Source: Alphaproteobacteria bacterium (lineage in GTDB: Bacteria > Pseudomonadota > Alphaproteobacteria > Micavibrionales > Micavibrionaceae). From it: a DNA stretch of 64,000 nucleotides. The first letter of the stretch is position 1. Every line of letters starts with the position of its first letter. Location: the NCBI GenBank assembly GCA_025451095.1, contig JANWLB010000049.1:1-64000 (forward strand). Reading direction: 5' to 3'. This document shows, one piece after another, positions 16,533-25,566 of this stretch. The notes under the pieces are model-generated. The model was not told the DNA's origin. It searched no databases and saw nothing but the letters and a program-made list of their open reading frames with translations. The position numbers were made by a program, and so were the translations under genes.

Positions 16533-17084
16533 ATGAACGCCCAAGCAGCACTGAAAGAGGCTATGACCTTTACGCCCAAGTCGAGCTATTCCTACGAGGA
16601 TATTATCGCCTGTGGTCACGGACGCCTGTTCGGCCCGGGTAATGCGCGCCTGCCCCTGCCGCCGATGCTCATGTTCGACCGTATTACCGAGGTCGCAGCC
16701 GAAGGCGGGGCGCACGGGAAAGGCTTCATCAGGGCTGAGTTCGATATCAAGCCGGATCTCTGGTTTTTTGCCTGCCATTTTGAAAGCGATCCGGTGATGC
16801 CCGGATGTCTGGGGCTGGATGCGCTTTGGCAACTTCTGGGCTTTTATCTGGGCTGGACCGGTGCGCCGGGTTCAGGACGCGCGCTGGGACTGGGTGAGCT
16901 TAAGCTCACCGGCCAGGTTCTGCCGGAGACGAAGCTGGTTGAATATGTCGTGGATATAAAGCGCCTGATCAACCGCAAGCTGGTGCTGGGCATTGGCGAT
17001 GGAAAGATGTACGCCGACGGCAAGCTGATCTATGAAGCGACGGATCTGAAAGTCGGCCTGTTCGACAATCCGAGAGCTTTGTAA
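16533..17084 (+). CDS. fabA: 3-hydroxydecanoyl-ACP dehydratase/isomerase FabA
   Basis: FabA dehydrates 3-hydroxydecanoyl-ACP and isomerises the trans-2 product to cis-3, the branch point of anaerobic unsaturated fatty acid synthesis. The hot-dog fold sequence is nearly canonical: [13 protein letters not shown], then the active-site His82 in [18 protein letters not shown] with the partner Asp96, then LGFYLGW and LKLTGQVLP. Isomerase-competent FabA rather than FabZ is indicated by length (183 aa) and [18 protein letters not shown] 16533 matches family N-termini; a GTG nine bases earlier has the better-placed GAAGG and could add three residues. fabB and fabI follow. Confidence 0.95.
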   Translation: MNAQAALKEAMTFTPKSSYSYEDIIACGHGRLFGPGNARLPLPPMLMFDRITEVAAEGGAHGKGFIRAEFDIKPDLWFFACHFESDPVMPGCLGLDALWQLLGFYLGWTGAPGSGRALGLGELKLTGQVLPETKLVEYVVDIKRLINRKLVLGIGDGKMYADGKLIYEATDLKVGLFDNPRAL

Positions 17085-17143
17085 TAAATAGTTCATGGCT
17101 TATCTCGGTATATTAAATCTGCTCACGGAGGGTGTTTAGCGCC

Positions 17144-18388
17144 ATGAGTACAAATGCAAATCAACGTCGTGTCGTCGTGACCGGCATGGGTATCGTCTCC
17201 TGCATCGGCAATGACGTGCAGGAAGTTACCGAGTCCCTCAAGGCGGGCAAATCGGGGATCAGCTTTGCGCCCGAATATGCCGAACTGGGCTTCCGCAGCC
17301 AGGTCTACGGCAAGCCCAACATCAATCTGGAAGAGAAGATTGATCGCCGTCTCAAGCGTTTCATGGGCGATGGTGCCGCGTTCAACCATCTGGCAATGGT
17401 GCAGGCCGTTGCCGATTCCGGTCTTGAAGAAAAAGAAATCAGCCATGAACGCACGGGAATTGTCATGGGCTCTGGCGGCCCCTCGACCTTTAATCTGGTG
17501 AAGGCCGCTGATATCACCCGTAACGAGGCGCCGAAAAAAGTCGGTCCCTTCATGGTGCCGCGCTGCATGTCGTCCACCTGTTCGGCAACGATCGCCACCA
17601 ACTTCAAGATCAAGGGCGTGAATTATTCCATTTCCTCCGCCTGTTCCACGTCCGCCCATTGCATCGGCAATGCGGCGGAATTGATTCAGTGGGGCAAGCA
17701 GGACATCATGTTTGCCGGCGGTGGGGAGGAGCTGGACTGGGCTCTGTCCGTCCTGTTCGACGCCATGGGCGCGATGTCGTCCAAATATAATGACAGGCCG
17801 CAGACGGCTTCGCGCGCCTATGATGCCAACCGCGACGGGTTTGTCATTGCCGGCGGCGGCGGCGTGGTTGTACTGGAAGAACTAGAGCATGCCAAAGCCC
17901 GGGGCGCAAAAATCTATGCCGAGCTGACCGGCTACGGCGCGACGTCGGATGGCGCCGACATGGTGGCGCCCAGTGGCGAAGGTGCGGTTCGCTGCATGCG
18001 CAACGCGCTTAAGACCGTCAAATCCCCCATCACCTATATCAACAGCCACGGTACCAGCACCCCGGCCGGCGACATCACCGAGCTGGATGCGATCCGCGAA
18101 GTGTTCGATCGGGAACAGCAGGATATGCCGCATATCAGCTCCACCAAGTCGATGACCGGACATTCGCTGGGTGCGACAGGTGTTCAGGAGGCGATTTACA
18201 GCCTGCTGATGATGAAGGAACGATTCGTCTGTCCGAGCATCAATATTGAAACGCTGGATGAGGGCGCCGGCAATATGCCGATCGCGCGTCAGCTCATTGA
18301 AAACGTCAACCACCAGACCGTCTTGTCAAATTCGTTTGGCTTCGGCGGCACCAATGCCACGCTGGCATTCTCAAGATATGAAGGTTAA
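17144..18388 (+). CDS. fabB: Beta-ketoacyl-ACP synthase I FabB
   Basis: FabB condenses malonyl-ACP with the cis-3-decenoyl-ACP made by FabA. The thiolase-fold catalytic triad is visible: Cys167 in [12 protein letters not shown], a His in [11 protein letters not shown] and a His in [14 protein letters not shown], with the ending [12 protein letters not shown]. The ATG at 17144 is preferred over an in-frame GTG at 17132; GGAGGG sits 11 bases before the ATG. Length 414 aa is normal. The linkage with FabA and the sequence [14 protein letters not shown] indicate FabB rather than FabF. It is separated from fabI by 5 bases. Confidence 0.95.
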   Translation: MSTNANQRRVVVTGMGIVSCIGNDVQEVTESLKAGKSGISFAPEYAELGFRSQVYGKPNINLEEKIDRRLKRFMGDGAAFNHLAMVQAVADSGLEEKEISHERTGIVMGSGGPSTFNLVKAADITRNEAPKKVGPFMVPRCMSSTCSATIATNFKIKGVNYSISSACSTSAHCIGNAAELIQWGKQDIMFAGGGEELDWALSVLFDAMGAMSSKYNDRPQTASRAYDANRDGFVIAGGGGVVVLEELEHAKARGAKIYAELTGYGATSDGADMVAPSGEGAVRCMRNALKTVKSPITYINSHGTSTPAGDITELDAIREVFDREQQDMPHISSTKSMTGHSLGATGVQEAIYSLLMMKERFVCPSINIETLDEGAGNMPIARQLIENVNHQTVLSNSFGFGGTNATLAFSRYEG

Positions 18389-18393
18389 CTGAC

Positions 18394-19203
18394 ATGGATC
18401 TTATGAAGGGTAAGCGCGGCCTGATCATGGGGGTGGCGAACGATCACTCGATCGCGTGGGGCATGGCGCAGGCGCTTCACGGGCAGGGTGCTGAGCTGGC
18501 TTTCACCTATCAGGGGGATGCCTTCAAAAAGCGCGTGGAGCCTTTAGCCCAGAGCATCAACAGTGATTTTCTTTTGCCCTGCGATGTCGCGCAGGAGAGC
18601 GATCTTGACGTTGTTTTCGGCGAGCTGAAAAAAAAGTGGGGCAGGCTGGATTTTCTTGTGCATGCCATCGCCTATTCCAACAAGGAAGAGCTTAAAGGGC
18701 AGTATGTCGATACGACCCTGGCCAACTTCCTGAACACCATGCATATCTCATGTTATTCCTTTACCTCTGTCATGCGCCGTGCCGCGCCGCTGATGACCGA
18801 GGGTGGCTCAGCTGTCACCCTGACCTATTACGGGGCTGAGAAAGTCATGCCGAATTATAATGTTATGGGCGTGGCCAAGGCGGCGCTCGAAGCATCGGTG
18901 CGTTACCTGGCCGCCGACCTGGGGCCGCAGAATATCCGGGTGAACGGCATTTCGGCGGGCCCCATGCGGACCCTGGCCGGCTCGGCCATCGGCAGCGCCC
19001 GGCATACATACAAATATACGACCCTGACGGCACCATTACGGCGTCCTGTGGCGTTAGAGGAGTTGGGCGGGACGGGGTTGTACCTGTTGTCCGACCTGTC
19101 TTCGGCGGTGACCGGCGAGATTCACTATGTGGACTGTGGTTTTAACGTGGTGGGCATGCCATCGCCCGAAAGTCTGAAGGAAAGCGTTACAAACGGGGGC
19201 TAG
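18394..19203 (+). CDS. fabI: Enoyl-ACP reductase FabI
   Basis: FabI is the NADH-dependent reductase that closes each fatty-acid elongation cycle. The cofactor motif GVANDHSIAWGMAQALHGQG is the divergent short-chain-dehydrogenase form of FabI. The catalytic pair lies in TYYGAEKVMPNYNVMGVAKAAL (Tyr-x6-Lys arrangement, quoted here in two parts: TYYGAEKVMPNY and NVMGVAKAAL). RTLAGSAIGSARH and the family ending with HYVDCGFNVVGM fit. 269 aa. It is the last gene of the fab trio; 204 bases without a gene follow before the small gene at 19408. Confidence 0.95.
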   Translation: MDLMKGKRGLIMGVANDHSIAWGMAQALHGQGAELAFTYQGDAFKKRVEPLAQSINSDFLLPCDVAQESDLDVVFGELKKKWGRLDFLVHAIAYSNKEELKGQYVDTTLANFLNTMHISCYSFTSVMRRAAPLMTEGGSAVTLTYYGAEKVMPNYNVMGVAKAALEASVRYLAADLGPQNIRVNGISAGPMRTLAGSAIGSARHTYKYTTLTAPLRRPVALEELGGTGLYLLSDLSSAVTGEIHYVDCGFNVVGMPSPESLKESVTNGG

Positions 19204-19286
19204 TGGATCGGGATATTAATTTACATAATCTAATAAAGTATCAAAACAATATGTTAAAGTCAAATGTAAAATTGCGTAAGTTTTTC

Positions 19287-19352
19287 TTGCCTTTAGACCT
19301 GAGAATCGAGTATCTATGTGGGGTCTAATAATTACCATAATCTTAATTATGG
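19287..19352 (+). promoter_or_regulatory. Candidate promoter and leader dyad of the 19408 gene
   Basis: TTGCCT (19287-19292) and TATCTA (19311-19316) are 18 bases apart, giving a plausible promoter in a strikingly AT-rich spacer. Downstream is a perfect inverted repeat CCATAAT-CTTA-ATTATGG (19335-19352) that would lie in the 5' leader and could be an operator or RNA hairpin. TAGACC (19294-19299) can also pair with GGTCTA (19322-19327). Confidence 0.4.
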
Positions 19353-19407
19353 CTAAATAAAGACAGGACTGAAACTGAATAAGGCTGAAGATCTAAGGAG
19401 AAAAGCA

Positions 19408-19593
19408 ATGAGCGGTAACAACACACCTGATGTAAAGCATGATCTTACCCAGGCGGCTCAGTCTTCGACAAGCACAACGGGCCCGGTAAAGCTAAGAACC
19501 GCGGAAGATGAAGTCCGTTATCGTGAGCATCTGCGCATCCACCTGAACGCTGCGGGCTCGCGCCCCGGCGGTCCCGGTAACCTGATGTCGTAA
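19408..19593 (+). CDS. Small hypothetical protein, 61 aa
   Basis: A 61-residue protein starts at ATG 19408 behind a strong AAGGAGAAAAGCA. It is low in complexity: Thr/Ser/Gln-rich N-terminal half (DLTQAAQSSTSTTG), a charged middle (LRTAEDEVRYREHLRIHLN) and a Gly/Pro tail (GSRPGGPGNLMS). No signal peptide or membrane span. A near-perfect terminator follows the stop within 22 bases, and a promoter-like element plus inverted repeat lie upstream, so it looks like a highly expressed monocistronic small gene. Function unknown. Confidence 0.6.
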   Translation: MSGNNTPDVKHDLTQAAQSSTSTTGPVKLRTAEDEVRYREHLRIHLNAAGSRPGGPGNLMS

Positions 19594-19615
19594 TCTTTTT
19601 TACAGAAAACCGAAG

Positions 19616-19641
19616 AAACGGGTGCCTCTCTGCACCCGTTT
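19616..19641 (+). terminator. Rho-independent terminator of the 19408 gene
   Basis: Stem AAACGGGTGC (19616-19625) pairs with GCACCCGTTT (19632-19641) around a 6-base loop CTCTCT; the 3' arm runs into TTTTGTTTTTT. Strong on the plus strand. Confidence 0.85.
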
Positions 19642-19714
19642 TGTTTTTTATGTTGTCGTAACGTAACTCCTGCTGTATGAAAACTACAAAGTTTTTCAGT
19701 TGGGGAACAGGGTT

Positions 19715-20842
19715 ATGATGCCGTTTCACGGAGTTGAGGTCGATTGCGGCATTGCCAATAAACATCTTCTGGATCGTCTGTGGACCGATCATCTTGATCG
19801 CTATGCGCCGCCGCCCAAATCCATGTTTGTTTTGCCTTTCCAGGAGAAGGATAGGTGGGTTTCCCTCGACAGCACTTATTTTGATGCGATCCGCCTGCGT
19901 TACCGGATTCTGCTGAGTCACCACGACTATGTCATCGACCGTCTGGAGGGTGACGACGTCAAGCTGGCGGAGCGCGAACTGCGCGATGCCGTTGTCGATT
20001 ATGTTCTGAAGGAATATCCGGATTACTTCAGGCGGGAAGGAAACATTGTTCACTCGGCGCTGACGGGTCTGAAAATCGATGTCAGCGAGGGCGGGGCGGA
20101 TCCGCTCGTGGCGGTTGCGCTGCTGGCCAGCGAGGATATGGTCATGATGATGCCCGCCGAAACCAACGAAAGAGGCGACGTCAATTACCGCCTCAAAAGC
20201 GGTGCGCTCCTGTTTCCAAGCGGCTGGTCTCTGCGCAGCAAGTTCAACAAGCCTGAGCCGGATAAAGCCAATACAGCGGCGTGGGCAGCGTGGGAGAAAG
20301 AACGAGAGGAGAGTCTGAGAGTTGCGCGGTTGGGAAAAACCCTGACCGAAATTCACATCCCGGCCGTGGAACATTACAAGCCCTTCGAACTGGGTTCTGA
20401 GAAACTGATGCGTACCATAGCGGCGGGGGAGTTTATGCAGCGCCGCAACTGGCTGCTCCATCTCGATGACCAATTATTTCGTCATGCTGATTGCGAGGTT
20501 CCGCCTTTGCCACCACTGACGCCGGAAAGCTGGCAGATGCTGGGTCACCTGCGCGTGGAGCAGGAAACTTTCCGCCGCCTGCCGGAATCGCAGGCCGTGG
20601 TTTTCGGCATCAAGACCTATCTCTGGCGTTTTTCCGATGTATTCAACAATGAAGCGGCTTTTCAGGCTGTGGCAACCGCGAACCATAAAATGACTATGGG
20701 CATGATTTCCTATCAGGAGAGGAAAATTCGCTCCTTCCGGGAGTATCTCGAGCTGTGCAGGAAAGCCAAAGGCATGGAGTCTGTGCCGCCGATCAATGAA
20801 CCTGCAGCATCCCCTCCAGGATTACGTCCGGGACATCCGTAA
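19715..20842 (+). CDS. DUF3445 haem-dependent oxidative N-demethylase-like protein
   Basis: The protein matches the DUF3445 family, whose characterised members are haem-dependent oxidative N-demethylases. The family core is readable: IHIPAVEHYKPFELGSEKLM, where a conserved His-x-Pro precedes the haem region, RRNWLLHLDDQLF, and HLRVEQETFRRLPESQAVVF followed by IKTYLWRFSDVF. I could not identify the haem ligand by eye. ATG 19715 or 19718 is the start; the frame extends to TTG 19700. The 3' end overlaps the convergent glycerophosphodiesterase gene by 50 bases. The C-terminal 15 residues (NEPAASPPGLRPGHP) are low-complexity and lie in the overlap. Substrate unknown. Confidence 0.75.
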   Translation: MMPFHGVEVDCGIANKHLLDRLWTDHLDRYAPPPKSMFVLPFQEKDRWVSLDSTYFDAIRLRYRILLSHHDYVIDRLEGDDVKLAERELRDAVVDYVLKEYPDYFRREGNIVHSALTGLKIDVSEGGADPLVAVALLASEDMVMMMPAETNERGDVNYRLKSGALLFPSGWSLRSKFNKPEPDKANTAAWAAWEKEREESLRVARLGKTLTEIHIPAVEHYKPFELGSEKLMRTIAAGEFMQRRNWLLHLDDQLFRHADCEVPPLPPLTPESWQMLGHLRVEQETFRRLPESQAVVFGIKTYLWRFSDVFNNEAAFQAVATANHKMTMGMISYQERKIRSFREYLELCRKAKGMESVPPINEPAASPPGLRPGHP

Positions 20843-21539
20843 ACATTGAGGCGACCCCCCAGCTCTGCAGGATGCGGGCGCGGTGCGGATCGTTGATGGT
20901 GTAGACGAGGGCGGGTTTTTCCATTTCTGCAATCTGTCTGATAAAATCTCTGGTGGCCAGCTGATCACTGATATTGATGGTGGCTGCGTCCAGGTAATCC
21001 GCCAGCTCTACCCAGTCCGCGGGCATGTCCTCATGCCAGAGGAGGAGGCTGCGCCGCCAGTCAGGCGCAAGGTCGCGCGCGCTTTCAAGGCTGACGTGCG
21101 AAAAGCTGGAGATCAAAAGGCGGTCATGAGCATCCCAGTAACGGGAAAGCATATCGAGCGCGATTTCGGCGGTTTCGATTTCACGGCCGGCGCAGGGTTT
21201 GATTTCCAGGTTGAGCCCCATGTCCAGATCAATCAGCAGCTCTACCGTTTCTTCAAGGGAGGGGATCTTGATTCCGCTGAAGCTGTCGGCGAACCAGCTG
21301 CCGGCTTCCAGCTGCTGGATGTCTTCCCATGTGGCTTCGCGCACGGGGCCGGAGCCGTTGGTGGTGCGGTCGAGATCGTCGTCGTGGAAGATGATCGGGA
21401 TGGAATCTTTGGTCAGCTTGACGTCCAGCTCCACCCATTCCACGCCCATATCGGCGGCGGTGCGTATGGATTCAAGCGTGTTTTCCGGCGCATAGCCGCA
21501 TGCGCCCCGGTGGCCGATGATCTTGGGAAGTTTCAGCAT
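20793..21539 (-). CDS. Glycerophosphodiester phosphodiesterase
   Basis: A GDPD-type TIM barrel that splits glycerophosphodiesters to glycerol-3-phosphate and an alcohol. Active-site blocks are intact: IIGHRGACGYAPENTLESI with the catalytic HRG, VEWVELDVKLTKD with ELD, and IIFHDDDLDRTTNGSG with His-Asp. 248 aa, the compact cytoplasmic UgpQ-like form: no signal peptide. The C-terminal WGVASMFTDVPDVI matches the family end. The gene overlaps the DUF3445 gene tail-to-tail by 50 bases, and its start is about 47 bases from the divergent YqgE gene. Confidence 0.92.
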   Translation of the reverse strand: MLKLPKIIGHRGACGYAPENTLESIRTAADMGVEWVELDVKLTKDSIPIIFHDDDLDRTTNGSGPVREATWEDIQQLEAGSWFADSFSGIKIPSLEETVELLIDLDMGLNLEIKPCAGREIETAEIALDMLSRYWDAHDRLLISSFSHVSLESARDLAPDWRRSLLLWHEDMPADWVELADYLDAATINISDQLATRDFIRQIAEMEKPALVYTINDPHRARILQSWGVASMFTDVPDVILEGMLQVH

Positions 21540-21585
21540 AACCCCTTCTTATTAATATCTTTTGTCAGAAATTGGAAAGGATTTG

Positions 21586-22281
21586 ATGAATTTGTTTGCT
21601 CTGTTGAATTTTATTATGTATATAAATAACCCCATGAAAGACGATTTTAAAAATTCGGCCCTCGGCCCTGGATCACTCCTGGTTTTCACCTCGGAAATGG
21701 ATCCCTTTTTCTGGAAGTCCGTTGTTTTGCTGCTTAAGCATGATCAGCAAGGCAGTCTTGGTGTTGTGATCAATAAGCCTGAGCTGGAAATCGACTATGA
21801 AGGATTTGCGGCAGGCAATGGTATTGATGTTCTTAAAGGACAGGTCGGTGCCCAACGTGTCTTCCTTGACGGAGGCCCGGTAGATGGGAACCGTCTGTTT
21901 TTTGTACATGAAAATTCAGATGCCGGCGCTTCCTCACCGTTTACACATTTTGATACTGCATTCCCTGACTGCAGAGAGCGGGCTGTCAAGCTGGCGGATT
22001 CAGGAGCGGGATTTATCAGGGTTGCGGTTGGTTATGCGGGCTGGAATCCCGGTCGTCTGGAATCTGAAATTCAGGGCTGTGCCTGGCGGGTTCTGCCGTT
22101 CGATGGCAATCTCGTTTTCCGCACGAATTTTGAAGATATCTTCCCGCAGGCGGGGAAGAAAGCCGGGCTGCACGAGGATCTGATCCGCTACATCATTGAT
22201 CCTTCTTCTTTGCAAAAGGAAAAGGGCGGCGTGCGTCAGGCTTTTGAATACCTGGATACAATCCGTCCCCAGCCTGCCTGA
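21586..22281 (+). CDS. YqgE/AlgH family protein
   Basis: YqgE/AlgH (DUF179) proteins are conserved, single-domain, of uncertain function; AlgH was linked to alginate regulation in Pseudomonas. Signature parts seen: PGSLLVFTSEMDPFFWKSVV, GSLGVVINKPE, VFLDGGPVDGNRLFFVHE and RVAVGYAGWNPGRLESEI. ATG 21586 has GGAAAGG five bases upstream, and is chosen over ATG 21634, which has no ribosome site but matches the usual short family N-terminus. The choice adds 16 residues (MNLFALLNFIMYINNP). A terminator shared with pnp follows. Confidence 0.88.
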   Translation: MNLFALLNFIMYINNPMKDDFKNSALGPGSLLVFTSEMDPFFWKSVVLLLKHDQQGSLGVVINKPELEIDYEGFAAGNGIDVLKGQVGAQRVFLDGGPVDGNRLFFVHENSDAGASSPFTHFDTAFPDCRERAVKLADSGAGFIRVAVGYAGWNPGRLESEIQGCAWRVLPFDGNLVFRTNFEDIFPQAGKKAGLHEDLIRYIIDPSSLQKEKGGVRQAFEYLDTIRPQPA

Positions 22282-22323
22282 GGCCTGTTCAGGCGCTCCA
22301 AAATCAAAAAGCCGTTGTTAAAT

Positions 22324-22363
22324 GAAAAGAGCGGATATTCGCACGAATACCCGCTCTTTTTTT
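22324..22363. terminator. Terminator shared by yqgE-like gene and pnp
   Basis: Inverted repeat AAAAGAGCGGATATTCG / CGAATACCCGCTCTTTT with a one-base mismatch or bulge and a tiny CA loop, followed by TTTTTTT on the plus strand and by A/T-rich sequence on the minus strand. It ends the 21586 gene and can act on pnp, which stops 20 bases away. Confidence 0.8.
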
Positions 22364-22383
22364 GATGATGGGATGTTTCCCGT

Positions 22384-24621
22384 TTAGCCCGCCCGGCGGT
22401 CCCGGTCGCGTCCACGTCCGCCGCGGTCACGATCCCGTCCGCCGCGATCACGGTCACGGCCTCCGCGATCGCCCCGGTCCTCGCGCTCCTCGCGCGGCTC
22501 ACGTTCCTTGACGGCCACGGTTTCGCCGGTTTCCTGATTAACGCGCTTGAGGGACAGCTTGATCTTGCCGCGCTCATCGAAGCCGATAACCACAACCTTG
22601 ACCTTGTCGCCTTCCTTGACAACATCCGTGGTTTTTTCAACCCGGTAGTCGGCCAGTTCAGAGATGTGTACAAGGCCGTCGCGGTTCGGCATGAAATTGA
22701 CGAAAGCCCCGAAGTCGGCGGTCTTTACGACGGTGCCGTCATAGACTCTGCCCATTTCAGGCTCATCCGTGATGCCGCGGATGATGGCCACGGCCTTTTC
22801 GATCGCCGTCACGTCGGTGGCAGCGATCTTGATGGTGCCGTCGTCCTCGATGTCGATCTTGGTGCCGGTGGTTTCTACGATCTCGCGGATAACTTTGCCG
22901 CCGGTGCCGATGACTTCCCGGATTTTGTCCTTCGGAATGGTCAGCGTCACGATCTGCGGTGCGTGGCGGCTCAGCTCCTGGCGGGCTTCGGTCAGTGCCT
23001 TGGCCATTTCAGCCAGGATGTGGAGACGTCCGGCGCGGGCCTGCTCGAGAGCGATCTTCATGATCTCCTCGGTAATCGAGGTGATCTTGATGTCCATCTG
23101 GAGCGCGGTGATCCCGGCTTCTGTTCCGGCCACCTTGAAGTCCATGTCGCCCAGGTGATCTTCGTCACCCAGGATGTCCGACAGAACGGCGAAGTCGCGA
23201 TCTTCCTTGATCAGGCCCATGGCGATACCCGCCACCGGCTTGAGCAGGGGAACGCCCGCGTCCATCAGTGACAGCGATGCGCCGCACACCGTGGCCATGG
23301 AGGACGAGCCGTTGGACTCGGTGATCTCCGACACGGCACGGATGGTGTAGGGGAATTCTTCCGCTTTGGGCAAAAGAGGACGTACGGCGCGCCAGGCCAG
23401 CTTGCCGTGGCCGATTTCGCGGCGTCCGGGGGAGCTCATGCGGCCGGCTTCGTTCACCGAGTAGGGCGGGAAGTTATAGTGCAGCATGAAGCGTTCCTTG
23501 TATTCGCCATCCAGCGCATCGATGATCTGCTCATCCTGGCCGGTGCCCAGCGTGGTAACCACGAGAGCCTGCGTTTCGCCGCGGGTGAACAGGGCGGAAC
23601 CGTGGGCGCGGGACAGAACGCCGACTTCCGCGATGATGGAACGGACGGTCTTGGTGTCGCGCCCGTCGATACGGTTGCCGGTTTTCAGGATATTGCCGCG
23701 TACGATGTCGGCTTCCAGTTCCTTGAACTTGGCGGTGACGACGTTGTCGCCCAGCCCGTTTTCCTCGTCCCTGAACTTTTCAACGGCTTGTGCGCGGATC
23801 TCGGAGACGGCCGTTACGCGCGCCTGTTTTTCGATCGTGCTGTAAGCCTTGGTAAGGTCGCTGGCATAGGTCTTTTTCAGAGCCTCGGACATCTTCTTGA
23901 CCGGCTCCGGTGTTACGGGCAGATCCCAGGGTTCCCGGGCGCCCATTTCGGCCAGTTCGATCATGGCGTTGATGACCGGCTGGAAGGCGTTCCAGCCTTC
24001 CATCACGGCGCCCAGCATAACGTCTTCCGGCAGTTCATGGGCTTCGGATTCAACCATCAGAACACCTTCGTTCGTGCCCGCGACGACCAGGTCGAGCTGT
24101 GATTCTTTTAGCTCTTCCAGCGTGGGGTTTACAACGTACTGGCCGTTGATATAGCCGACGCGCGCGGCGGCGATCGGGCCCATGAAGGGAAGGCCCGATA
24201 TAGTCAACGCGGCGGAGCAGCCGATCAGGGCGACGATGTCGGGATCGTTCTCCATATCGTGCGCCAGAACGGTGGCGATTATCTGAACCTCGTTCAGGAA
24301 TTCTTTGGGGAAGAGGGGGCGGATCGGCCGGTCGATCAGGCGGCTGGTCAGCACTTCCTTCTCGCTCGGGCGGCCTTCGCGTTTGAAGAATCCGCCGGGG
24401 ATCTTGCCGGCGGCAAACGCCTTTTCCTGGTAGTGAACGGTCAGGGGAAAGAAATCCTGGCCTTCCTTGAGCTTGCGGGAGCCGACGGCCGTGCAGAGCA
24501 CGGTGGTGCCACCCATGGTCGCCACAACGGCGCCATCAGCCTGGCGGGCGATTTTGCCCGTTTCGAGAATGAGAGTTTTTCCGGCAAAGTTGATTTCTTT
24601 GCGAAAGATATTGAAAATCAT
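22384..24621 (-). CDS. pnp: Polynucleotide phosphorylase
   Basis: PNPase degrades RNA 3' to 5' by phosphorolysis and is a degradosome component in many bacteria. Two RNase PH-like halves are followed by a KH domain (residues about 560-620, [15 protein letters not shown]) and an S1 domain (about 625-700, [20 protein letters not shown]). The last 45 residues are a repetitive Arg/Asp/Gly tail ([18 protein letters not shown]) that would be disordered and RNA- or protein-binding. AAAGGA precedes ATG 24621 by 10 bases. A leader with strong hairpins lies upstream. In many alphaproteobacteria pnp directly follows rpsO; here about 2.4 kb of other genes intervene. Confidence 0.97.
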   Translation of the reverse strand: MIFNIFRKEINFAGKTLILETGKIARQADGAVVATMGGTTVLCTAVGSRKLKEGQDFFPLTVHYQEKAFAAGKIPGGFFKREGRPSEKEVLTSRLIDRPIRPLFPKEFLNEVQIIATVLAHDMENDPDIVALIGCSAALTISGLPFMGPIAAARVGYINGQYVVNPTLEELKESQLDLVVAGTNEGVLMVESEAHELPEDVMLGAVMEGWNAFQPVINAMIELAEMGAREPWDLPVTPEPVKKMSEALKKTYASDLTKAYSTIEKQARVTAVSEIRAQAVEKFRDEENGLGDNVVTAKFKELEADIVRGNILKTGNRIDGRDTKTVRSIIAEVGVLSRAHGSALFTRGETQALVVTTLGTGQDEQIIDALDGEYKERFMLHYNFPPYSVNEAGRMSSPGRREIGHGKLAWRAVRPLLPKAEEFPYTIRAVSEITESNGSSSMATVCGASLSLMDAGVPLLKPVAGIAMGLIKEDRDFAVLSDILGDEDHLGDMDFKVAGTEAGITALQMDIKITSITEEIMKIALEQARAGRLHILAEMAKALTEARQELSRHAPQIVTLTIPKDKIREVIGTGGKVIREIVETTGTKIDIEDDGTIKIAATDVTAIEKAVAIIRGITDEPEMGRVYDGTVVKTADFGAFVNFMPNRDGLVHISELADYRVEKTTDVVKEGDKVKVVVIGFDERGKIKLSLKRVNQETGETVAVKEREPREEREDRGDRGGRDRDRGGRDRDRGGRGRDRDRRAG

Positions 24622-24656
24622 AATATTAGTCCTTTTGTTTGTTAAATGAGCTTACG

Positions 24657-24683
24657 GAGATGCCCGCCTTAACGCGGCATCTC
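24657..24683 (-). promoter_or_regulatory. Leader hairpin 1 upstream of pnp
   Basis: Perfect 8-bp repeat GAGATGCC (24657-24664) and GGCATCTC (24676-24683) with an 11-base loop, 36-62 bases before the pnp start. No T-run follows on either strand, so it is not a terminator. In E. coli pnp is autoregulated through leader stem-loops cut by RNase III; the analogy is inference. Confidence 0.45.
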
Positions 24684-24731
24684 TTCTCTGTCGATAAGAG
24701 GAGGAGGGGGAATGGTTTTCGGTGGACAGCA

Positions 24732-24770
24732 GACAGCGGCTTGAACGATTGTGTGTGGGAAGCCGCTGTC
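24732..24770. promoter_or_regulatory. Long inverted repeat between pnp and gpmA
   Basis: Eleven-base arms GACAGCGGCTT (24732-24742) and AAGCCGCTGTC (24760-24770) around a 17-base loop, perfect and GC-rich. It could be the second stem-loop of the pnp leader (minus) or part of the gpmA leader (plus). It has no T-run. Confidence 0.45.
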
Positions 24771-24889
24771 GGCAGTCAACCGTAGACCTTTTCCGGCATC
24801 TTCCCTATACTGACGCCCTTGTCATCGCATTATTTTCCGCAAAAGTCAAAGCGTTTATTGTATTATTTAAATTAAACAAGAGGGTGTCT

Positions 24890-25513
24890 ATGACCAATTA
24901 TCTAGTGCTTTTACGCCATGGCGAAAGCCGCTGGAACCTGGAAAACCGCTTTACCGGGTTCAGGGATGTGGATCTGAGCGAAAACGGCGTTAAGGAAGCC
25001 GGGGAAGCCGGGCGGCGTCTGAAGACGGCCGGGATCCGGTTCGACCGCGTTTTCACCAGCACACAGAAGCGCGCCTATACGACCGCTGAGCTGGCGCTGG
25101 GGCAGGCGGGTCAGGGCGATCTGGTCCAAACCATGATCAGGCACGACGATCTGCGGGAACGCGATTACGGCGAGCTGACCGGCCAGAACAAGGACGAGGC
25201 CCGGGCGCAGTTCGGCGAGGAGCAGGTCCAGATCTGGCGCCGGTCCTACGACGTGCCGCCGCCGGGTGGCGAATGCCTGAAGGACGTGGTGGAAAAACGC
25301 GTCCGGCCTTATTACACGCAGACTATCAAGCCGCTGGTCGAGCAGGGACAGAATATCCTGGTGGCGGCGCATGGCAATTCCTTGCGCGCTTTGCTGATCA
25401 TCCTGGGGCAGGAAACGCCGGAGAGCATCAACAAGGCTGAAATGCCGACGGGCGTGCCGCTGGTGTTCGAGTTCGAGGATGGCAAGATCGTAAAACGGTA
25501 TTTTCTTGACTGA
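24890..25513 (+). CDS. gpmA: 2,3-bisphosphoglycerate-dependent phosphoglycerate mutase
   Basis: Interconverts 3- and 2-phosphoglycerate in glycolysis using a phospho-histidine. YLVLLRHGESRWNLENRFTG carries the nucleophile His10 within RHGE; FDRVFTSTQKRAYTTAEL, LRERDYGELTGQNKDE with the acid/base Glu, PPPGGECLKDV and the second histidine in VAAHGNSLRALLI are all dPGM hallmarks. The compact 207-residue form is common in alphaproteobacteria. The frame is open 56 codons further upstream, but homology starts at ATG 24890. It is placed inside the otherwise conserved rpsO-pnp interval, on the opposite strand. Confidence 0.95.
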   Translation: MTNYLVLLRHGESRWNLENRFTGFRDVDLSENGVKEAGEAGRRLKTAGIRFDRVFTSTQKRAYTTAELALGQAGQGDLVQTMIRHDDLRERDYGELTGQNKDEARAQFGEEQVQIWRRSYDVPPPGGECLKDVVEKRVRPYYTQTIKPLVEQGQNILVAAHGNSLRALLIILGQETPESINKAEMPTGVPLVFEFEDGKIVKRYFLD

Positions 25514-25566
25514 TTTTGTATTGGTCTTTTACAAGTAGTTCGTGTTTGAAATATATGGGGGAAACG

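Noticed and set aside
24718-24750. 10-codon plus-strand ORF after a GGAGGAGGGGG run
   Set aside because: The ribosome-like run is striking but the ORF (MVFGGQQTAA) is too short and overlaps a hairpin arm; it is more likely leader sequence of pnp on the other strand.
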